Notes: generated by a model from the letters alone, not told the origin. A stretch of DNA of 64,000 nt from CATOSD01 sp965226695 (GCA_965226695.1 OZ245405.1:1798001-1862000), one strand, 5' to 3'; shown: positions 24,277-33,657, counted from the first letter of the stretch. Program-made: numbers and translations.

Positions 24277-25287
24277 CTACAGGTTGAACTGCGGGTCCAT
24301 GTAGTCCTTGTCCTTGGTGTAGACCTGGAGCCGGTTGCGAATGGTCTCGCTGATGATTACCCGGTCCTCCGAGTCGATGAGGATGCTGATCGGCCGGGCG
24401 AAGCGGCCCACGGGGGACATGTCCTTTAGCCTGCGGTACGCCTTGACGACGTCGGGGTTGGCCTCGACCACCTCGCGCGCCCAGTTGGACCACTCCAAGG
24501 CGTCGCCGTAGAGCGCCGTGATGATGTCGCCCTCGGCATCGTAGATCTGCACGCGGTTGTTGCCGAAGTCCACGACGTATACGTCCCCCTCGCTGTCCAC
24601 CGCCACGTCGGACGGGTGGCTGAGGTCTGCGCCCGTCTCCGTCGAGCCTCCGAAGGTGAGCAGGTGCTCGCCGTCCGAGGAGAACTTCTGCACGCGGTCG
24701 TTGCCGAAGTCTGCGACGTAGATGGCGCCGTCCTGGTCTATTGTGATGCCCCAGGGCCGGCTGAGCTGGCCCTCGTCGCTTCCAGAGCTGCCGAAGCCGG
24801 ACAGGTACTTGCCGTCCTTGGTGTACTTCTGCACGCGGTCGTTGCGGCTGTCCACCACGACCAGGTTGCCGTCAGCGTCGAACTGGATGCCTGTCGGGCT
24901 GAGGAACTGGCCCTCTCCAGAGCCCGCCTCGCCCCACTGGCCGATGCGCTGGCCGTCCGAGTCGTAGATGATGACGATGTTGTCGTACTCGTCGGAGCAG
25001 TAGACGTTGCCGTCCCCGTCCACCGCGAGTCCTACGGGCCACATGAAGTCCTTCTTGGCGAAGTCGCCGATGAACTCCTGTTCCATTGTTACGAGCCCGA
25101 TGCGCTTGTTCTCGCCGAGCTGGACGCCCTGGCCCACGCGTTCCGTGCCGCGGTTCAGCACGTATATGGAGCCGTCCGGCGCGAAGGCCATGTCGTATGG
25201 GTTCGCGAAACCGGCGCCCGCGGCCGCGCCTCGGCCTATCGCGTGGCTGAAGCTCCAGGTGCGGCCGGCCACCGTAGTAGTAAGCAT
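24277..25287 (-). CDS. NHL-repeat beta-propeller protein
   Basis: A 336-residue protein of about six NHL repeats, e.g. FANPYDMAFAPDGSIYVLNR, FMWPVGLAVDGDGNVYCSDE, LSPTGIQFDADGNLVVVDSR, LSRPWGITIDQDGAIYVADF, LSHPSDVAVDSEGDVYVVDF. These form a propeller used for protein or ligand binding, sometimes as a hydrolase or lyase. No signal peptide is visible. GGAGG lies 6 nt before ATG 25287. It is on the same strand as, and just downstream of, the DUF1501/DUF1800 pair. Function unknown. Confidence 0.87.
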   Translation of the reverse strand: MLTTTVAGRTWSFSHAIGRGAAAGAGFANPYDMAFAPDGSIYVLNRGTERVGQGVQLGENKRIGLVTMEQEFIGDFAKKDFMWPVGLAVDGDGNVYCSDEYDNIVIIYDSDGQRIGQWGEAGSGEGQFLSPTGIQFDADGNLVVVDSRNDRVQKYTKDGKYLSGFGSSGSDEGQLSRPWGITIDQDGAIYVADFGNDRVQKFSSDGEHLLTFGGSTETGADLSHPSDVAVDSEGDVYVVDFGNNRVQIYDAEGDIITALYGDALEWSNWAREVVEANPDVVKAYRRLKDMSPVGRFARPISILIDSEDRVIISETIRNRLQVYTKDKDYMDPQFNL

Positions 25288-25407
25288 GTCACGCCTCCTG
25301 AAACACGCGCCACCGCCCGCGTGATCTCAACGAGCAACACGGAGGTGGTCTTAGGCGAGGGCAGCATCTCAGACGCCACCCTCGCCGCTATTTGCGATTC
25401 TTGTTGA

Positions 25408-26547
25408 CTAGCCGCCGTTCTTGATGAACTTGGGCTGCTCGAACTGCCCGTTGACTATGGGCGCCGGATCCAGGTGCATCCAGTCCTCGAGCATCGTCGA
25501 GTAGACGCCGCGGTAGTCCATGTTGGGAACCAGGTCGCCCTGCTCGAGCGCCGCGGGCCGCGTGTCCGGGTAGTTGCTGTACATCCCGCCCTTGATGTTG
25601 GGGCCGATGGCGAACGCGACGCCGGCGGCGCCGTGGTCGGTGCCGGAACCGTTGTCGCGGACACGACGGCCGAACTCGGAGAACAGGAACATCGTCACGT
25701 TCTCGTCGGCGTCGTGCTCACGCAGGTCGTCCCAGAAGTCGGCGATGGCCTCGGATGCCTGCGTCCACAGCTGGGCGTGGGTCGCGGACTGCGCCGCGTG
25801 GGTGTCGAAGCTGCCGTGGCTGGTGTAGAAGACGCGGGTGCCGAGGTCGGCGGTGTGAATCATCGCGATGTCGCGCAGCTTCTTCGCGACGGGGCTCTCC
25901 GCGTACTCGACCGTGGACTCGTACTGGGCCGGCGCGGCCTTCAGGATGTCGGCGCCCTTGAGCGCGTCGAGGCCGGTCTGGCCGAGGTAGTCCATGACGG
26001 CGCCGGTGCCTACGGCGGGGCCGTACATGTTGGCGAACCGCTCGAGCACCTTGTTGCGCTGTTCTTCCTGCTCGATGCTGGTCAGCAGGCCGTAGGTGGT
26101 GAGGTCGGCGACGGACGCTACCGAAACGCCGGGGGCGACGAGCGCCCTGGGCAGCGCCTGGTCGACGTTAACGCCGGTGATGGGGTTCTCGCCCTCGGGG
26201 TCGATCTCGCGGATGGCTCGGCCCAGCCAGCCCTCGGTGCCAACCTTGTCGGGCTCGCAGGTGTGCCAGATGTCCATCGAGCGGAAGTGCGACCGCGGGG
26301 AGTTCGCGTAGCCGATGCCGTGGACAATGGCCATCTGGCCCGACTGGTAGATGTCCTTCATCGGACCCATGGCCGGGTGCATGCCGACCTCGTCGTCCAG
26401 CTGGAGGACGCGCTGCTGCGGGATCTGCAGCGAGCGCCGCGAGTCGAAGTAGTTCTGGTCGGTGTACGGGATGATGGTGTTGAAGTAGTCGTTCCCGCCC
26501 GTCAACTGGAGCACGACTATCACAGGGGGCTTGCTCGTCTTCGCCAT
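25408..26547 (-). CDS. DUF1501 family protein (sulfatase-like fold)
   Basis: A 379-residue protein with the DUF1501 hallmarks: VIVVLQLTGGNDYFNTIIPY, IVHGIGYANSPRSHFRSMDI, SHGSFDTHAAQSATHAQLW and LFSEFGRRVRDNGSGTDHGA (His/Asp residues as in alkaline-phosphatase-type metal sites). DUF1501 genes are typically neighbours of DUF1800 genes, as here (52-nt gap). Many relatives carry a Tat signal; this one begins directly with the domain, so it appears cytoplasmic. ATG 26547 is preceded by AAGGAG. Biochemical role is unknown for the family. Confidence 0.88.
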   Translation of the reverse strand: MAKTSKPPVIVVLQLTGGNDYFNTIIPYTDQNYFDSRRSLQIPQQRVLQLDDEVGMHPAMGPMKDIYQSGQMAIVHGIGYANSPRSHFRSMDIWHTCEPDKVGTEGWLGRAIREIDPEGENPITGVNVDQALPRALVAPGVSVASVADLTTYGLLTSIEQEEQRNKVLERFANMYGPAVGTGAVMDYLGQTGLDALKGADILKAAPAQYESTVEYAESPVAKKLRDIAMIHTADLGTRVFYTSHGSFDTHAAQSATHAQLWTQASEAIADFWDDLREHDADENVTMFLFSEFGRRVRDNGSGTDHGAAGVAFAIGPNIKGGMYSNYPDTRPAALEQGDLVPNMDYRGVYSTMLEDWMHLDPAPIVNGQFEQPKFIKNGG

Positions 26548-26599
26548 TCTCCTTCTCCTTACTTGGACTTTCTGTCCTGCTTGCTCCGTGATCTGCCGT

Positions 26600-28009
26600 C
26601 TAGCCGAACTGGTACTCTCTGGTGGCCGCGATGAGCGCCATCGTCTCACCGGCGCGCCTCGAAGACGTTGCGTAGTCCTCGTCGGTCGCCCAGGAGATGG
26701 CTCCCTCGGACTCCACGTTCTTCACCAGCTCCGCACGCGTCGACTCCGCGACCTCCATCGGTCCCATCATGTCAAGGCAGTGGTCCACCAGCGCCTCAGC
26801 GCTCATCGACTGCCCGTTGGAACCGGCGATCCGCCTGATCATGTTCTGTACGCCGGGAAGCTCTACGTTGTTCACCCGGTCCGCGACGAAGTTCACTCGC
26901 TTGACCAGAGAGCCGCTGTTGATCCACTCCTTGCCAGTGTGCCAGCCCTCGACGCTCGGCGGGTCCAGTATCTCCTGGCCCATGTAGCCGGCCTCGTTGG
27001 CCATGGACTCCAGGCGCGGGTCGGCTCCCAACAGGTCCTGCGTCATCCTCAGAGTGCCGACCACGACTTCGACGGGACTCTTGACCTTCTGGTACATCGA
27101 CTCCTTGAAGGAGTCGGAGTTGAACAGCGTCATGAGAACCGGCTTGATCTCGTAGCCGGAGTCGACGAACACCTTGGACAGCGTCCTGATAGCCTCGGGG
27201 TCGCGTGGCTCCTCGATGTCCCAGGCGGGCACCTGCGGCTCGTCTGCGACGAAGAAGTTGTACAGGTGTCGGGCGATGAAGCGCGGGCACGCCTCTTGCT
27301 CGATGATGATGTCGATGATGTCGTCGCCGTTGAGGTTGCCGGTCTGGCCCAGGAACGTCTTCTCGCTGAAGTCGTGGTCCTCGGGCCGGAACTCGAACGA
27401 CCAGGGGTGCCTGCCGTAGGGGAACCGCGGAATCTTGGCGGCAATGGTCCAGCCGGTGAAGGCGCGGGAGCACTCGAACACGTCGGTCTCGGTGTAGTTG
27501 CCGACGCCGAGGGAGAACAGCTCTAGCAGCTCGCGTCCCCAGTTCTCGTTGGGCGCGTTCTTGTGGTTCTCGTTGTTGTCCAGCCAGAAGATCATGGCCG
27601 GGTTGCTGGCCAGCTTAACGAGCAGCTCACGATAGTTGCTCATTCCATAGTCGCGCAACATGTCGATCTGAATGATCATGTTGTCGCAGTTGTCGACCTT
27701 GCCGTTGCCGGTGGCGAACACATGGTGCCAGAACAGGGCCATCTTCTCTTCCAGCGGTCGCTGGGTGTTGAGCAGGTAGTAGAGCCAGTGCGCCTGCCCT
27801 CCGGCGTAGTGCTGGGCCGGGAACTCGGTTCCCGGATGGTAGCGGTAGAGCTCAACCTCGTCCACCGGCGGCGCGGTGGGATTGATCAGCTCCTCAACGG
27901 TGGCCTCGTAGCCTCGCTCCACCCTGGCCTCGACCTCCTCGCGGGTCGCGCCGAAGCCGGCTCGCCGCATCAGGTGAGACATAAGGGCGATGTCTTCTCT
28001 GTTGGCCAT
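26600..28009 (-). CDS. DUF1800 family protein
   Basis: A 469-residue protein matching DUF1800: LMRRAGFGATREEVEARVER near the start, KMALFWHHVFATGNGKVDN, NENWGRELLELFSLGVGNYT, ECSRAFTGWTI and DPPSVEGWHTGKEWINSGSL. The family usually pairs with DUF1501 and is of unknown activity; conserved His and Trp residues suggest metal binding. No secretion signal is seen. GGAGGA precedes ATG 28009. It is the first gene of the DUF1800-DUF1501-NHL run. Confidence 0.88.
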   Translation of the reverse strand: MANREDIALMSHLMRRAGFGATREEVEARVERGYEATVEELINPTAPPVDEVELYRYHPGTEFPAQHYAGGQAHWLYYLLNTQRPLEEKMALFWHHVFATGNGKVDNCDNMIIQIDMLRDYGMSNYRELLVKLASNPAMIFWLDNNENHKNAPNENWGRELLELFSLGVGNYTETDVFECSRAFTGWTIAAKIPRFPYGRHPWSFEFRPEDHDFSEKTFLGQTGNLNGDDIIDIIIEQEACPRFIARHLYNFFVADEPQVPAWDIEEPRDPEAIRTLSKVFVDSGYEIKPVLMTLFNSDSFKESMYQKVKSPVEVVVGTLRMTQDLLGADPRLESMANEAGYMGQEILDPPSVEGWHTGKEWINSGSLVKRVNFVADRVNNVELPGVQNMIRRIAGSNGQSMSAEALVDHCLDMMGPMEVAESTRAELVKNVESEGAISWATDEDYATSSRRAGETMALIAATREYQFG

Positions 28010-28124
28010 CAGTCCTCCTCCTTTCTTTGTATGCAAGGGTTATCGGTAGTGGAGCCTGTCGCGGAAATTACTATTGCGTTACGAGGGATGCTCACCCCCT
28101 TCCTTCCGGATGCGGCAGCCCAGG

Positions 28125-28580
28125 CTAGGGCTGCTCTGTGCGTCCCGACTGGCAGTCCGGGCACACACCGTAATAGTCCATCCGGCGGCCCGTGATTTCG
28201 TAACCGGTTGAATTGGACAGGTCGTCCAATTGTTCGCTGTGGTCGACCGAGTCCAAGTCTTCGATCTTCTCGCAATGCAGGCAAATGAGGTGTGGGTGAT
28301 GGTGGCTGCGCCTACCGTCGTAGCGGTTGGCGGCGCCACTGAACTCGATCTCCTGCAGTTGGCCGGTCACTTTCAGCAACTCGATGGTGTTGTAGATGGT
28401 GGCGAGGCTGGTGCGAGGGTGAAAGCGCCTCACTTCTTCGTGAATTTCGCTGGCGCTCGGGTGTCGCTCGCTCGTGACGAGCACTTCCAGCATCTTGTCG
28501 CGCCTGGGCGTGAGCCGGGTACCCCTTTGCTTCAGGGCCGCCCGCATCTCGAATAGCCTTTGTTCCTCAGTGGCGTTCAA
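28125..28580 (-). CDS. Fur/PerR-family metal-dependent transcriptional regulator
   Basis: A winged-helix repressor of about 151 residues. GTRLTPRRDKMLEVL and TSLATIYNTIELLKVTGQLQ form the DNA-binding domain; RYDGRRSHHHPHLICLHCEK holds the metal-sensing Asp/His residues and the first structural zinc CxxC, and YGVCPDCQ the second. The layout resembles PerR more than Fur, but the sensed signal cannot be read. A TTG at 28580 is chosen because it gives the normal N-terminal length and has AAGG upstream; TTG 28628 would start within a few bases of the operator, and ATG 28547 is also possible. The palindrome at 28633-28649 suggests autoregulation. Gene neighbours do not identify a regulon. Confidence 0.87.
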   Translation of the reverse strand: MNATEEQRLFEMRAALKQRGTRLTPRRDKMLEVLVTSERHPSASEIHEEVRRFHPRTSLATIYNTIELLKVTGQLQEIEFSGAANRYDGRRSHHHPHLICLHCEKIEDLDSVDHSEQLDDLSNSTGYEITGRRMDYYGVCPDCQSGRTEQP

Positions 28581-28632
28581 TTTCCGTAACCTTGCCGAGT
28601 GTTTGTAGGGACCGGCGGCCCAATTCAAGCAA

Positions 28633-28649
28633 GTTAGAATTATTCTAAC
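28633..28649. promoter_or_regulatory. Fur/PerR-type 7-1-7 operator
   Basis: GTTAGAAT-T-ATTCTAAC is a perfect 17-bp palindrome, of the TTANAATNATTNTAA form bound by Fur-superfamily repressors. It lies directly upstream of the Fur-family gene and about 180 bp from the divergent LLM gene, so autoregulation, possibly also of the divergent gene, is likely. Confidence 0.85.
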
Positions 28650-28831
28650 TCCATTTTCGCCCTAAAGGTATTGCAACGATGTACGGATGTCAATAGGAAA
28701 TCCGGCAAAATAGATGATCGCAGCGCAGGCGGGCGGTCAGGCCGTTGGGAATTCCCAACGGCAGGTTTGCCTTGCGACGCGCGAAGCTTCACAATGGCCG
28801 GTGTAGATAGAGCGAGTGATAGGGAGTAGAC

Positions 28832-29680
28832 ATGAACGTTGGCGTATCGATGCCGCTGCCCGCCTACACCATCAACGCGGCCTTCATGGCCCGCAAGGCA
28901 GAGGAGCTTGGCTTCAGTTCGCTGTGGTACGGCGAACACCCGGTGATGCCGGTGGAGTCGGCAAGCCCCTTCCCGGGTTCCGACGACGGCGTGATTCCCT
29001 GGACGTACTCTCACTTCGCCGATCCATTTATCGCGCTGGCGCAGGCGTCAGGGGCGACCAGCACCATCAAGCTGGGCACGGGTATCACCCTGGTGCCGGA
29101 ACGCAACCCCCTCGTGCTGGCTAAAGAGGTGGCTACGCTGGACCTGCTGAGCGGCGGACGCTTCCTGTTCGGAGTGGGTGCAGGATGGAACAGGGAGGAG
29201 ACAGAGCTGCTGGGCGGCGACTTCGACCACCGCTGGACGCAGGTGCGCGAGTCCGTGCTGGCGATGAAGGAGCTGTGGACCAAGGAGGAAGCGGAGTTTC
29301 ATGGCCGCTACTACGATTTTCCAAAGGTGAAGTGCTACCCCAAGCCGGCGCAAAAGCCGCATCCTCCCGTCATTCTGGGGGGTATGGCCCGCAACGTGCT
29401 GCGTCGCATCGTTGCCTGGGGGGACGGCTGGCTGCCTAACCGGATCACGCCCGAGCGGCTTCGCGAGGCCCGCGCCCAGCTTGATGCGCTGGCGGGCGAG
29501 GCCGGGCGCGACCCTGCGTCGCTCACGATCACGGTGTCCGGGCAGCCGGCTGACCGCGATCTTATCGAGGCATTGCACGACGCAGGGGCCAACGGCGTGG
29601 TGGTGCGTCCCGAGTACATGGAGACGGAAGAAGACATGGGGAACGAGCTGGAGCGGATAGCGGAGGCGGTGCTGAGGTAG
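28832..29680 (+). CDS. LLM-class flavin/F420-dependent oxidoreductase
   Basis: A 282-residue luciferase-family TIM barrel, the third in this window. MNVGVSMPLPAYTINAAFMA, SLWYGEHPVMPVESASPFPG, KLGTGITLVPERNPLVLAKE and GRFLFGVGAGWNREETELLG are family landmarks; VILGGMARNVLRRIVAWGDG is in the C-terminal half. The cofactor (FMN or F420) and substrate are not determinable. GGGAG lies 5-8 nt upstream of the ATG. It is divergent from the Fur-family regulator and 51 nt before a deaminase gene. Confidence 0.87.
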   Translation: MNVGVSMPLPAYTINAAFMARKAEELGFSSLWYGEHPVMPVESASPFPGSDDGVIPWTYSHFADPFIALAQASGATSTIKLGTGITLVPERNPLVLAKEVATLDLLSGGRFLFGVGAGWNREETELLGGDFDHRWTQVRESVLAMKELWTKEEAEFHGRYYDFPKVKCYPKPAQKPHPPVILGGMARNVLRRIVAWGDGWLPNRITPERLREARAQLDALAGEAGRDPASLTITVSGQPADRDLIEALHDAGANGVVVRPEYMETEEDMGNELERIAEAVLR

Positions 29681-29731
29681 CAGGCGATCCGCTCGGGTAC
29701 GCCACCAGGATCGGTTGGGGAGGAGAAAGAG

Positions 29732-30160
29732 ATGTCGCGTTCGCACGAAGATTGGATGAGAACCGCGCTGGAGGATGCCGCCAAGAGCGCCGAGGCCGGC
29801 AACTCCGCCGTGGGTTCTCTAGTAATCAGGGACGGCGAGATAATTGGGCGTGGCGGCAACGAGGTCAACTCGACGTCCGACCCCACCGCTCACGCCGAGA
29901 TCGTCGCCATCCGCAACACGGGCCAGACCGACCTGTCCGGCTGCACGCTGTACACCACGTTCGAGCCGTGTCCTATGTGTTGCGGCGCCATCATGGTGAG
30001 TGGCGTGGACGTCCTGGTGCTCGGCGCGAGGCACGACCCGGTGGCGAGGAACTTTGGCGACTACTCCGTAGAGCGGCTGATCGAGCTGTCGGAGTACGGC
30101 GACCGGCTCAGCGTGGTAACCGGAGTGCTGACGCAGGAGTGCGCAGATATCCGCCAGTGA
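29732..30160 (+). CDS. Nucleoside/base deaminase (cytidine deaminase-like fold)
   Basis: A 142-residue zinc deaminase. The catalytic motifs are TAHAEIVAIRNTG (His and Glu) and EPCPMCCGAIM (PCxxC, two zinc Cys). The overall sequence resembles bacterial guanine/cytosine deaminases and TadA; TadA is usually longer, with a defined tRNA-binding C-terminus, so guanine or cytosine deaminase is more likely. Purine or pyrimidine salvage in the cytoplasm is the expected role. GGAG precedes the ATG. It may be co-transcribed with the LLM gene. Confidence 0.87.
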   Translation: MSRSHEDWMRTALEDAAKSAEAGNSAVGSLVIRDGEIIGRGGNEVNSTSDPTAHAEIVAIRNTGQTDLSGCTLYTTFEPCPMCCGAIMVSGVDVLVLGARHDPVARNFGDYSVERLIELSEYGDRLSVVTGVLTQECADIRQ

Positions 30161-30373
30161 GGGAATTGTTCCGCTCCAACACCCCCTCACTCTGACACTC
30201 TTCCGCAGAGCGGAGTGGGGACTTTGGCAACTCACTGCTGCAAGGCGGAGAGAGGGATATTCACGGGCGTGCAGTAGGGGGGCTTCGTTTGACACGGCAA
30301 TGGTGCGCAAATAGAATTGGGCGAGAACTCGGAACGGCGCGGCTATGCCGCCCAGACGTCTACGGAGGAGATT

Positions 30374-31204
30374 TTGAACAAGACCACCAAGTTGCGTGAG
30401 CTCATGGATAAGGGCCTGGTAGTCGCGCCTTTCACATTCGACGCCTTCCAGGCGAAGATCGCCGAGAAGGTCGGATTCGACGCCGTGTACATGACCGGTT
30501 TCGGTACCGCGGCAGCGCGCGGCTATCCCGACGTTGGGCTCGTTACGCAGACGGAGATGGTGCAGAACGCGAAGTACATCGCAAATGCCATCGAAGTGCC
30601 GCTGATTTGCGACGCTGACACCGCCTACGGCAACCCGATCAACACCTGGCGCACGGTGCGCGAGTACGAGTCGATTGGCGTGGCGGGGATTCACATCGAG
30701 GACCAGGTGTTCCCCAAGAAGTGCGGCTTCTTCGAGGGCAAGCTTGTCGTGCCGGTAGAGGAGCACGTGCAGAAGTTACGCGCGGCACTGGACGCCCGTC
30801 AGGACAAGGACTTCGTGATCATCGCCCGCTGCGACGCCCTGGCCGTGAACGGCTGGGACGACACCATTCAGCGCTGCCGCGCTTACCACGACGCAGGCGC
30901 CGATCTCGTGTTCGTCGACGGAATTCGCACTGACGAGGAGTTGGTCACATACGCGAGAGAGCTCGGCGACCTTCCTCGATTCTACAACGGCGGGCTGCGG
31001 CCAACCAGCGAAGTCGAGGAGATGGGCTTCAAGATAAACATTACCGGCAATACGCTCGGCGTCATCTTCAACGCCGTTGAAGACGCCATGAAAGAGTTGA
31101 AAGAGACCGGCAAGGTCCACAGAAACGGCCAGCGTGACGGTCTGACGGACATGCTCGGCCTGCCTCGTGTGTACGAGATGGAGCGTGAGTACGGCGTAGT
31201 CTAG
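30374..31204 (+). CDS. Isocitrate lyase/PEP mutase superfamily protein, paralog 1
   Basis: A 276-residue TIM-barrel lyase. DADTAYGNPINTWRTVREYE provides the Asp-x-Asp metal ligands, GIHIEDQVFPKKCGFFEGK the Glu and the flexible KKCGF loop with the catalytic Cys as in isocitrate and 2-methylisocitrate lyases, and IARCDALAVNGWDD the substrate region. Such enzymes split C-C bonds of 2-hydroxy-dicarboxylates to pyruvate or glyoxylate and a second acid. TTG 30374 is chosen because GGAGG lies 5-7 nt upstream and homology begins there. It starts a same-strand run with a second paralog and aconitase-type subunits. Substrate not known. Confidence 0.87.
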   Translation: MNKTTKLRELMDKGLVVAPFTFDAFQAKIAEKVGFDAVYMTGFGTAAARGYPDVGLVTQTEMVQNAKYIANAIEVPLICDADTAYGNPINTWRTVREYESIGVAGIHIEDQVFPKKCGFFEGKLVVPVEEHVQKLRAALDARQDKDFVIIARCDALAVNGWDDTIQRCRAYHDAGADLVFVDGIRTDEELVTYARELGDLPRFYNGGLRPTSEVEEMGFKINITGNTLGVIFNAVEDAMKELKETGKVHRNGQRDGLTDMLGLPRVYEMEREYGVV

Positions 31205-31296
31205 CACTGCCCAAGAGAGCACGCGTCCCTTGCGGCGGCAGTTCGGTGGCTACTATTGGGGTACGATTCGCAGGGCAACAAGAAGAGGAGGAGAAT

Positions 31297-32259
31297 TTGC
31301 GGAAGACAACTAAGCTCCAGGAGCTTTTCAACAGGGAAGAGGTCTTCGTCATTGCGGGCGGTGGCTGCGCGCTGCACGCGAAGATAGCCGAGGCAACCGG
31401 CTTCGAGTGCGCCTACATGTCCGGCGCCACCACCGCGGCCTACGTGCTGGGCATCCCGGACGCCGGCCTCATCACCATGACCGAGATGGTGCAGAACGCC
31501 GAGCGCATGGCAAACGCCATCAGCATCCCGCTCATCTCGGACTCCGACCAGGGCTTCGGCACGGCAATCAACGTTCGGCGCACCGTCGCGAGCTTCGTGC
31601 GTGCGGGCGTCGCGGGCATCCACGTCGAGGACCAGCCATTCCCCAAACGCTGCGGATTCGTCAAGGGTAAGGAGGTCATTCCCCTGGATGAGGCCATCGG
31701 CAAGTACAAGGCCGCCGTGGACGCGAAGAACGAGATTGATCCCGACTTCGTGATCATCGCCCGCTGCGACGCCCGCGGGGTGACCGGTGGCTCGCTGGAG
31801 GAGTTGATCACCAGGCTCAAGGCGTACAAGGCCGTGGGCGTGGACGTGCTCTACGCTGAGGCGCTGACCTCCGTGGAGGAGATACTCACCGTCCGCGCCG
31901 AGGTCGAGGGACCGCTGATGGGCACGATGGGCTACATCGACCCTGAGCCGACCCCGGCGCAGCTCCAGGAATGGGGCTGGGCGGCTTCGTTCAATCCTGG
32001 ACTCGTCGGGGGCCCGGGCGTGCAGGGATCCTGGGAGCACGCCAAGGCCTACATGGACGGCCCCGAGGCGCTGCGCGACTACGAACAGCGCATAACCAAG
32101 AACTACAGGTACGAGATGCCTCACATGTTCGACATCGTGGGTTTCCCAGAGGTTGCCGAGTGGGAAGAGATGTACCTGCCGGAGGAGCAGCTCAAGAAGT
32201 ACGAAGACTCGATCGGCGGCTACGACCCCAGGGCCTCGAGGGCTCCGGTCAAGGCCTAG
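31297..32259 (+). CDS. Isocitrate lyase/PEP mutase superfamily protein, paralog 2
   Basis: A 320-residue paralog of the gene before it. Both share RKTTKLQELFN-type starts and GVAGIHVEDQPFPKRCGFVK with the loop Cys; the metal site is DSDQGFG. A C-terminal extension (NYRYEMPHMFDIVGFPEVAE onward) distinguishes it. It starts at TTG 31297 after GAGGAGGAG. The size and KRCG loop resemble 2-methylisocitrate/2,3-dimethylmalate lyases. 96 nt later the aconitase-type large subunit begins, suggesting hydration followed by C-C cleavage in one pathway (inference). Confidence 0.87.
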   Translation: MRKTTKLQELFNREEVFVIAGGGCALHAKIAEATGFECAYMSGATTAAYVLGIPDAGLITMTEMVQNAERMANAISIPLISDSDQGFGTAINVRRTVASFVRAGVAGIHVEDQPFPKRCGFVKGKEVIPLDEAIGKYKAAVDAKNEIDPDFVIIARCDARGVTGGSLEELITRLKAYKAVGVDVLYAEALTSVEEILTVRAEVEGPLMGTMGYIDPEPTPAQLQEWGWAASFNPGLVGGPGVQGSWEHAKAYMDGPEALRDYEQRITKNYRYEMPHMFDIVGFPEVAEWEEMYLPEEQLKKYEDSIGGYDPRASRAPVKA

Positions 32260-32355
32260 CGCTTCGCGGAGGCCCTCCCCTCCTGTCGGCGGCGGAGGGC
32301 CATTGCGCAGAGTCATTGCATCAGCAGATAGACAGAGTGAGACGAGAGGTGACTA

Positions 32356-33612
32356 ATGGGAATGACAATCGCTGAGAAGATTCTGGCTGCCCACGGGGGC
32401 AGGGACGAGGTCAAGCCCGGGGAGTTCCTGTGGTGCAAGGTGGACGCCTCTGTCGGCATACCCGCCGAGGCGCTGGCCGAGCTGGACGTCGAACGGCTGT
32501 TCAACCCGGACAGGACATTCGTGGTCGAGGACCACCAGGCCCCGCCGCCCAACATCGCGGCGGCCAACAACATGAAGAAGCTTCGCGAAAACGTGAAGAA
32601 GTACGGCATCAAGAACTTCTTCGACTATGGACGCCAGGGCATCCTACACCAGGTGTTCCCCGAGAACGGCATGATAGCTCCTGGAGAGCTGATCCCCATG
32701 CCGGACTCGCACTCCACCGCTGGGGGCGTGTTCAACGCCTGCGTGACCAACGCCGCGATGGACAGCATCCTGGGCCACATCTTTGGCGAGTACTGGTTCA
32801 GGGTTCCCGAGAGCCAGAAGTGGAATCTGGTGGGGGACTTCCCCGGACCCGACGGATTCATCGTCGGCAAGGACGTGGTGCTCAAGATCATGGGCACCTA
32901 CGGCACCGATATCGGGCTGTACAAGTCAATGGAGATGACCGGACCGGTGGCCAAGGATATGACCCTGTCCAGCCGTTGGACCATCTCCAACATGGGCGTC
33001 GAGATGGGCGCGAAGTTCTGCATATTCGAGTACGACGAGACGACTGAGGACTTCCTGCGCGGAAGGATAAGCCGGCCGTACACGCCCGTCTTCGCCGACG
33101 CCGACGCCGAATACGAGGACGAGTTCACGCTCGACGTGACCGACCTGGAACCGCAGGTCGCCTGCCCGCACGACCCAGGCAACGTGAAGGGCATCACGGA
33201 GCTCGATGCGGAAAAGATCCGCATCGACCAGGGACTGATCGGCTCCTGCACCAACGCAAGGCTGGAGGACTTCCAGATGGCGGCGCGGATACTCGAGGGC
33301 AACAAGATACACCCGGACGTCCGCCTGCTGTGCAGCCCCGCGTCGATGAACGTGTGGCGCGAAGTGCTGGATGCCGGACTGTGGCAGACGTTCTCGGACG
33401 CGGGCGCCAACATCGAGCACTCCACGTGCGGCCCCTGCTACGGCGGCCACATGGGCGTTCTCGGCGACGGCGAAGTCTGCATCGCGTCCACGAACCGCAA
33501 CTTCCAGGGCCGCCAGGGCAGCTCCAATGCGTTCGTGTACCTGGCCAACCCCGCCGTGGTGGCGGCGTCTTGTGTAAAGGGCTACATCGCCGACCCCAGG
33601 GACTTCCTCTAG
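32356..33612 (+). CDS. Aconitase/3-isopropylmalate dehydratase-type large subunit
   Basis: A 418-residue 4Fe-4S hydro-lyase large subunit. The three cluster Cys are in LIGSCTNARLEDF and STCGPCYGGHMG; PMPDSHSTAGGVFNACVTNA and IMGTYGTDIGLYKSMEMTGP are active-site regions. Length and separate small subunit match the archaeal-type LeuC/homoaconitase group that also includes dimethylmaleate hydratase. In place of leucine-biosynthetic neighbours it is flanked by isocitrate lyase/PEP mutase paralogs, so a catabolic hydratase for a maleate- or citraconate-like substrate is more likely than LeuC. This reassignment is inference. Confidence 0.85.
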   Translation: MGMTIAEKILAAHGGRDEVKPGEFLWCKVDASVGIPAEALAELDVERLFNPDRTFVVEDHQAPPPNIAAANNMKKLRENVKKYGIKNFFDYGRQGILHQVFPENGMIAPGELIPMPDSHSTAGGVFNACVTNAAMDSILGHIFGEYWFRVPESQKWNLVGDFPGPDGFIVGKDVVLKIMGTYGTDIGLYKSMEMTGPVAKDMTLSSRWTISNMGVEMGAKFCIFEYDETTEDFLRGRISRPYTPVFADADAEYEDEFTLDVTDLEPQVACPHDPGNVKGITELDAEKIRIDQGLIGSCTNARLEDFQMAARILEGNKIHPDVRLLCSPASMNVWREVLDAGLWQTFSDAGANIEHSTCGPCYGGHMGVLGDGEVCIASTNRNFQGRQGSSNAFVYLANPAVVAASCVKGYIADPRDFL

Positions 33613-33657
33613 GCCGGCGACCCGACGCACACCAGCAAGCAATAAGGAGCAACCAGA

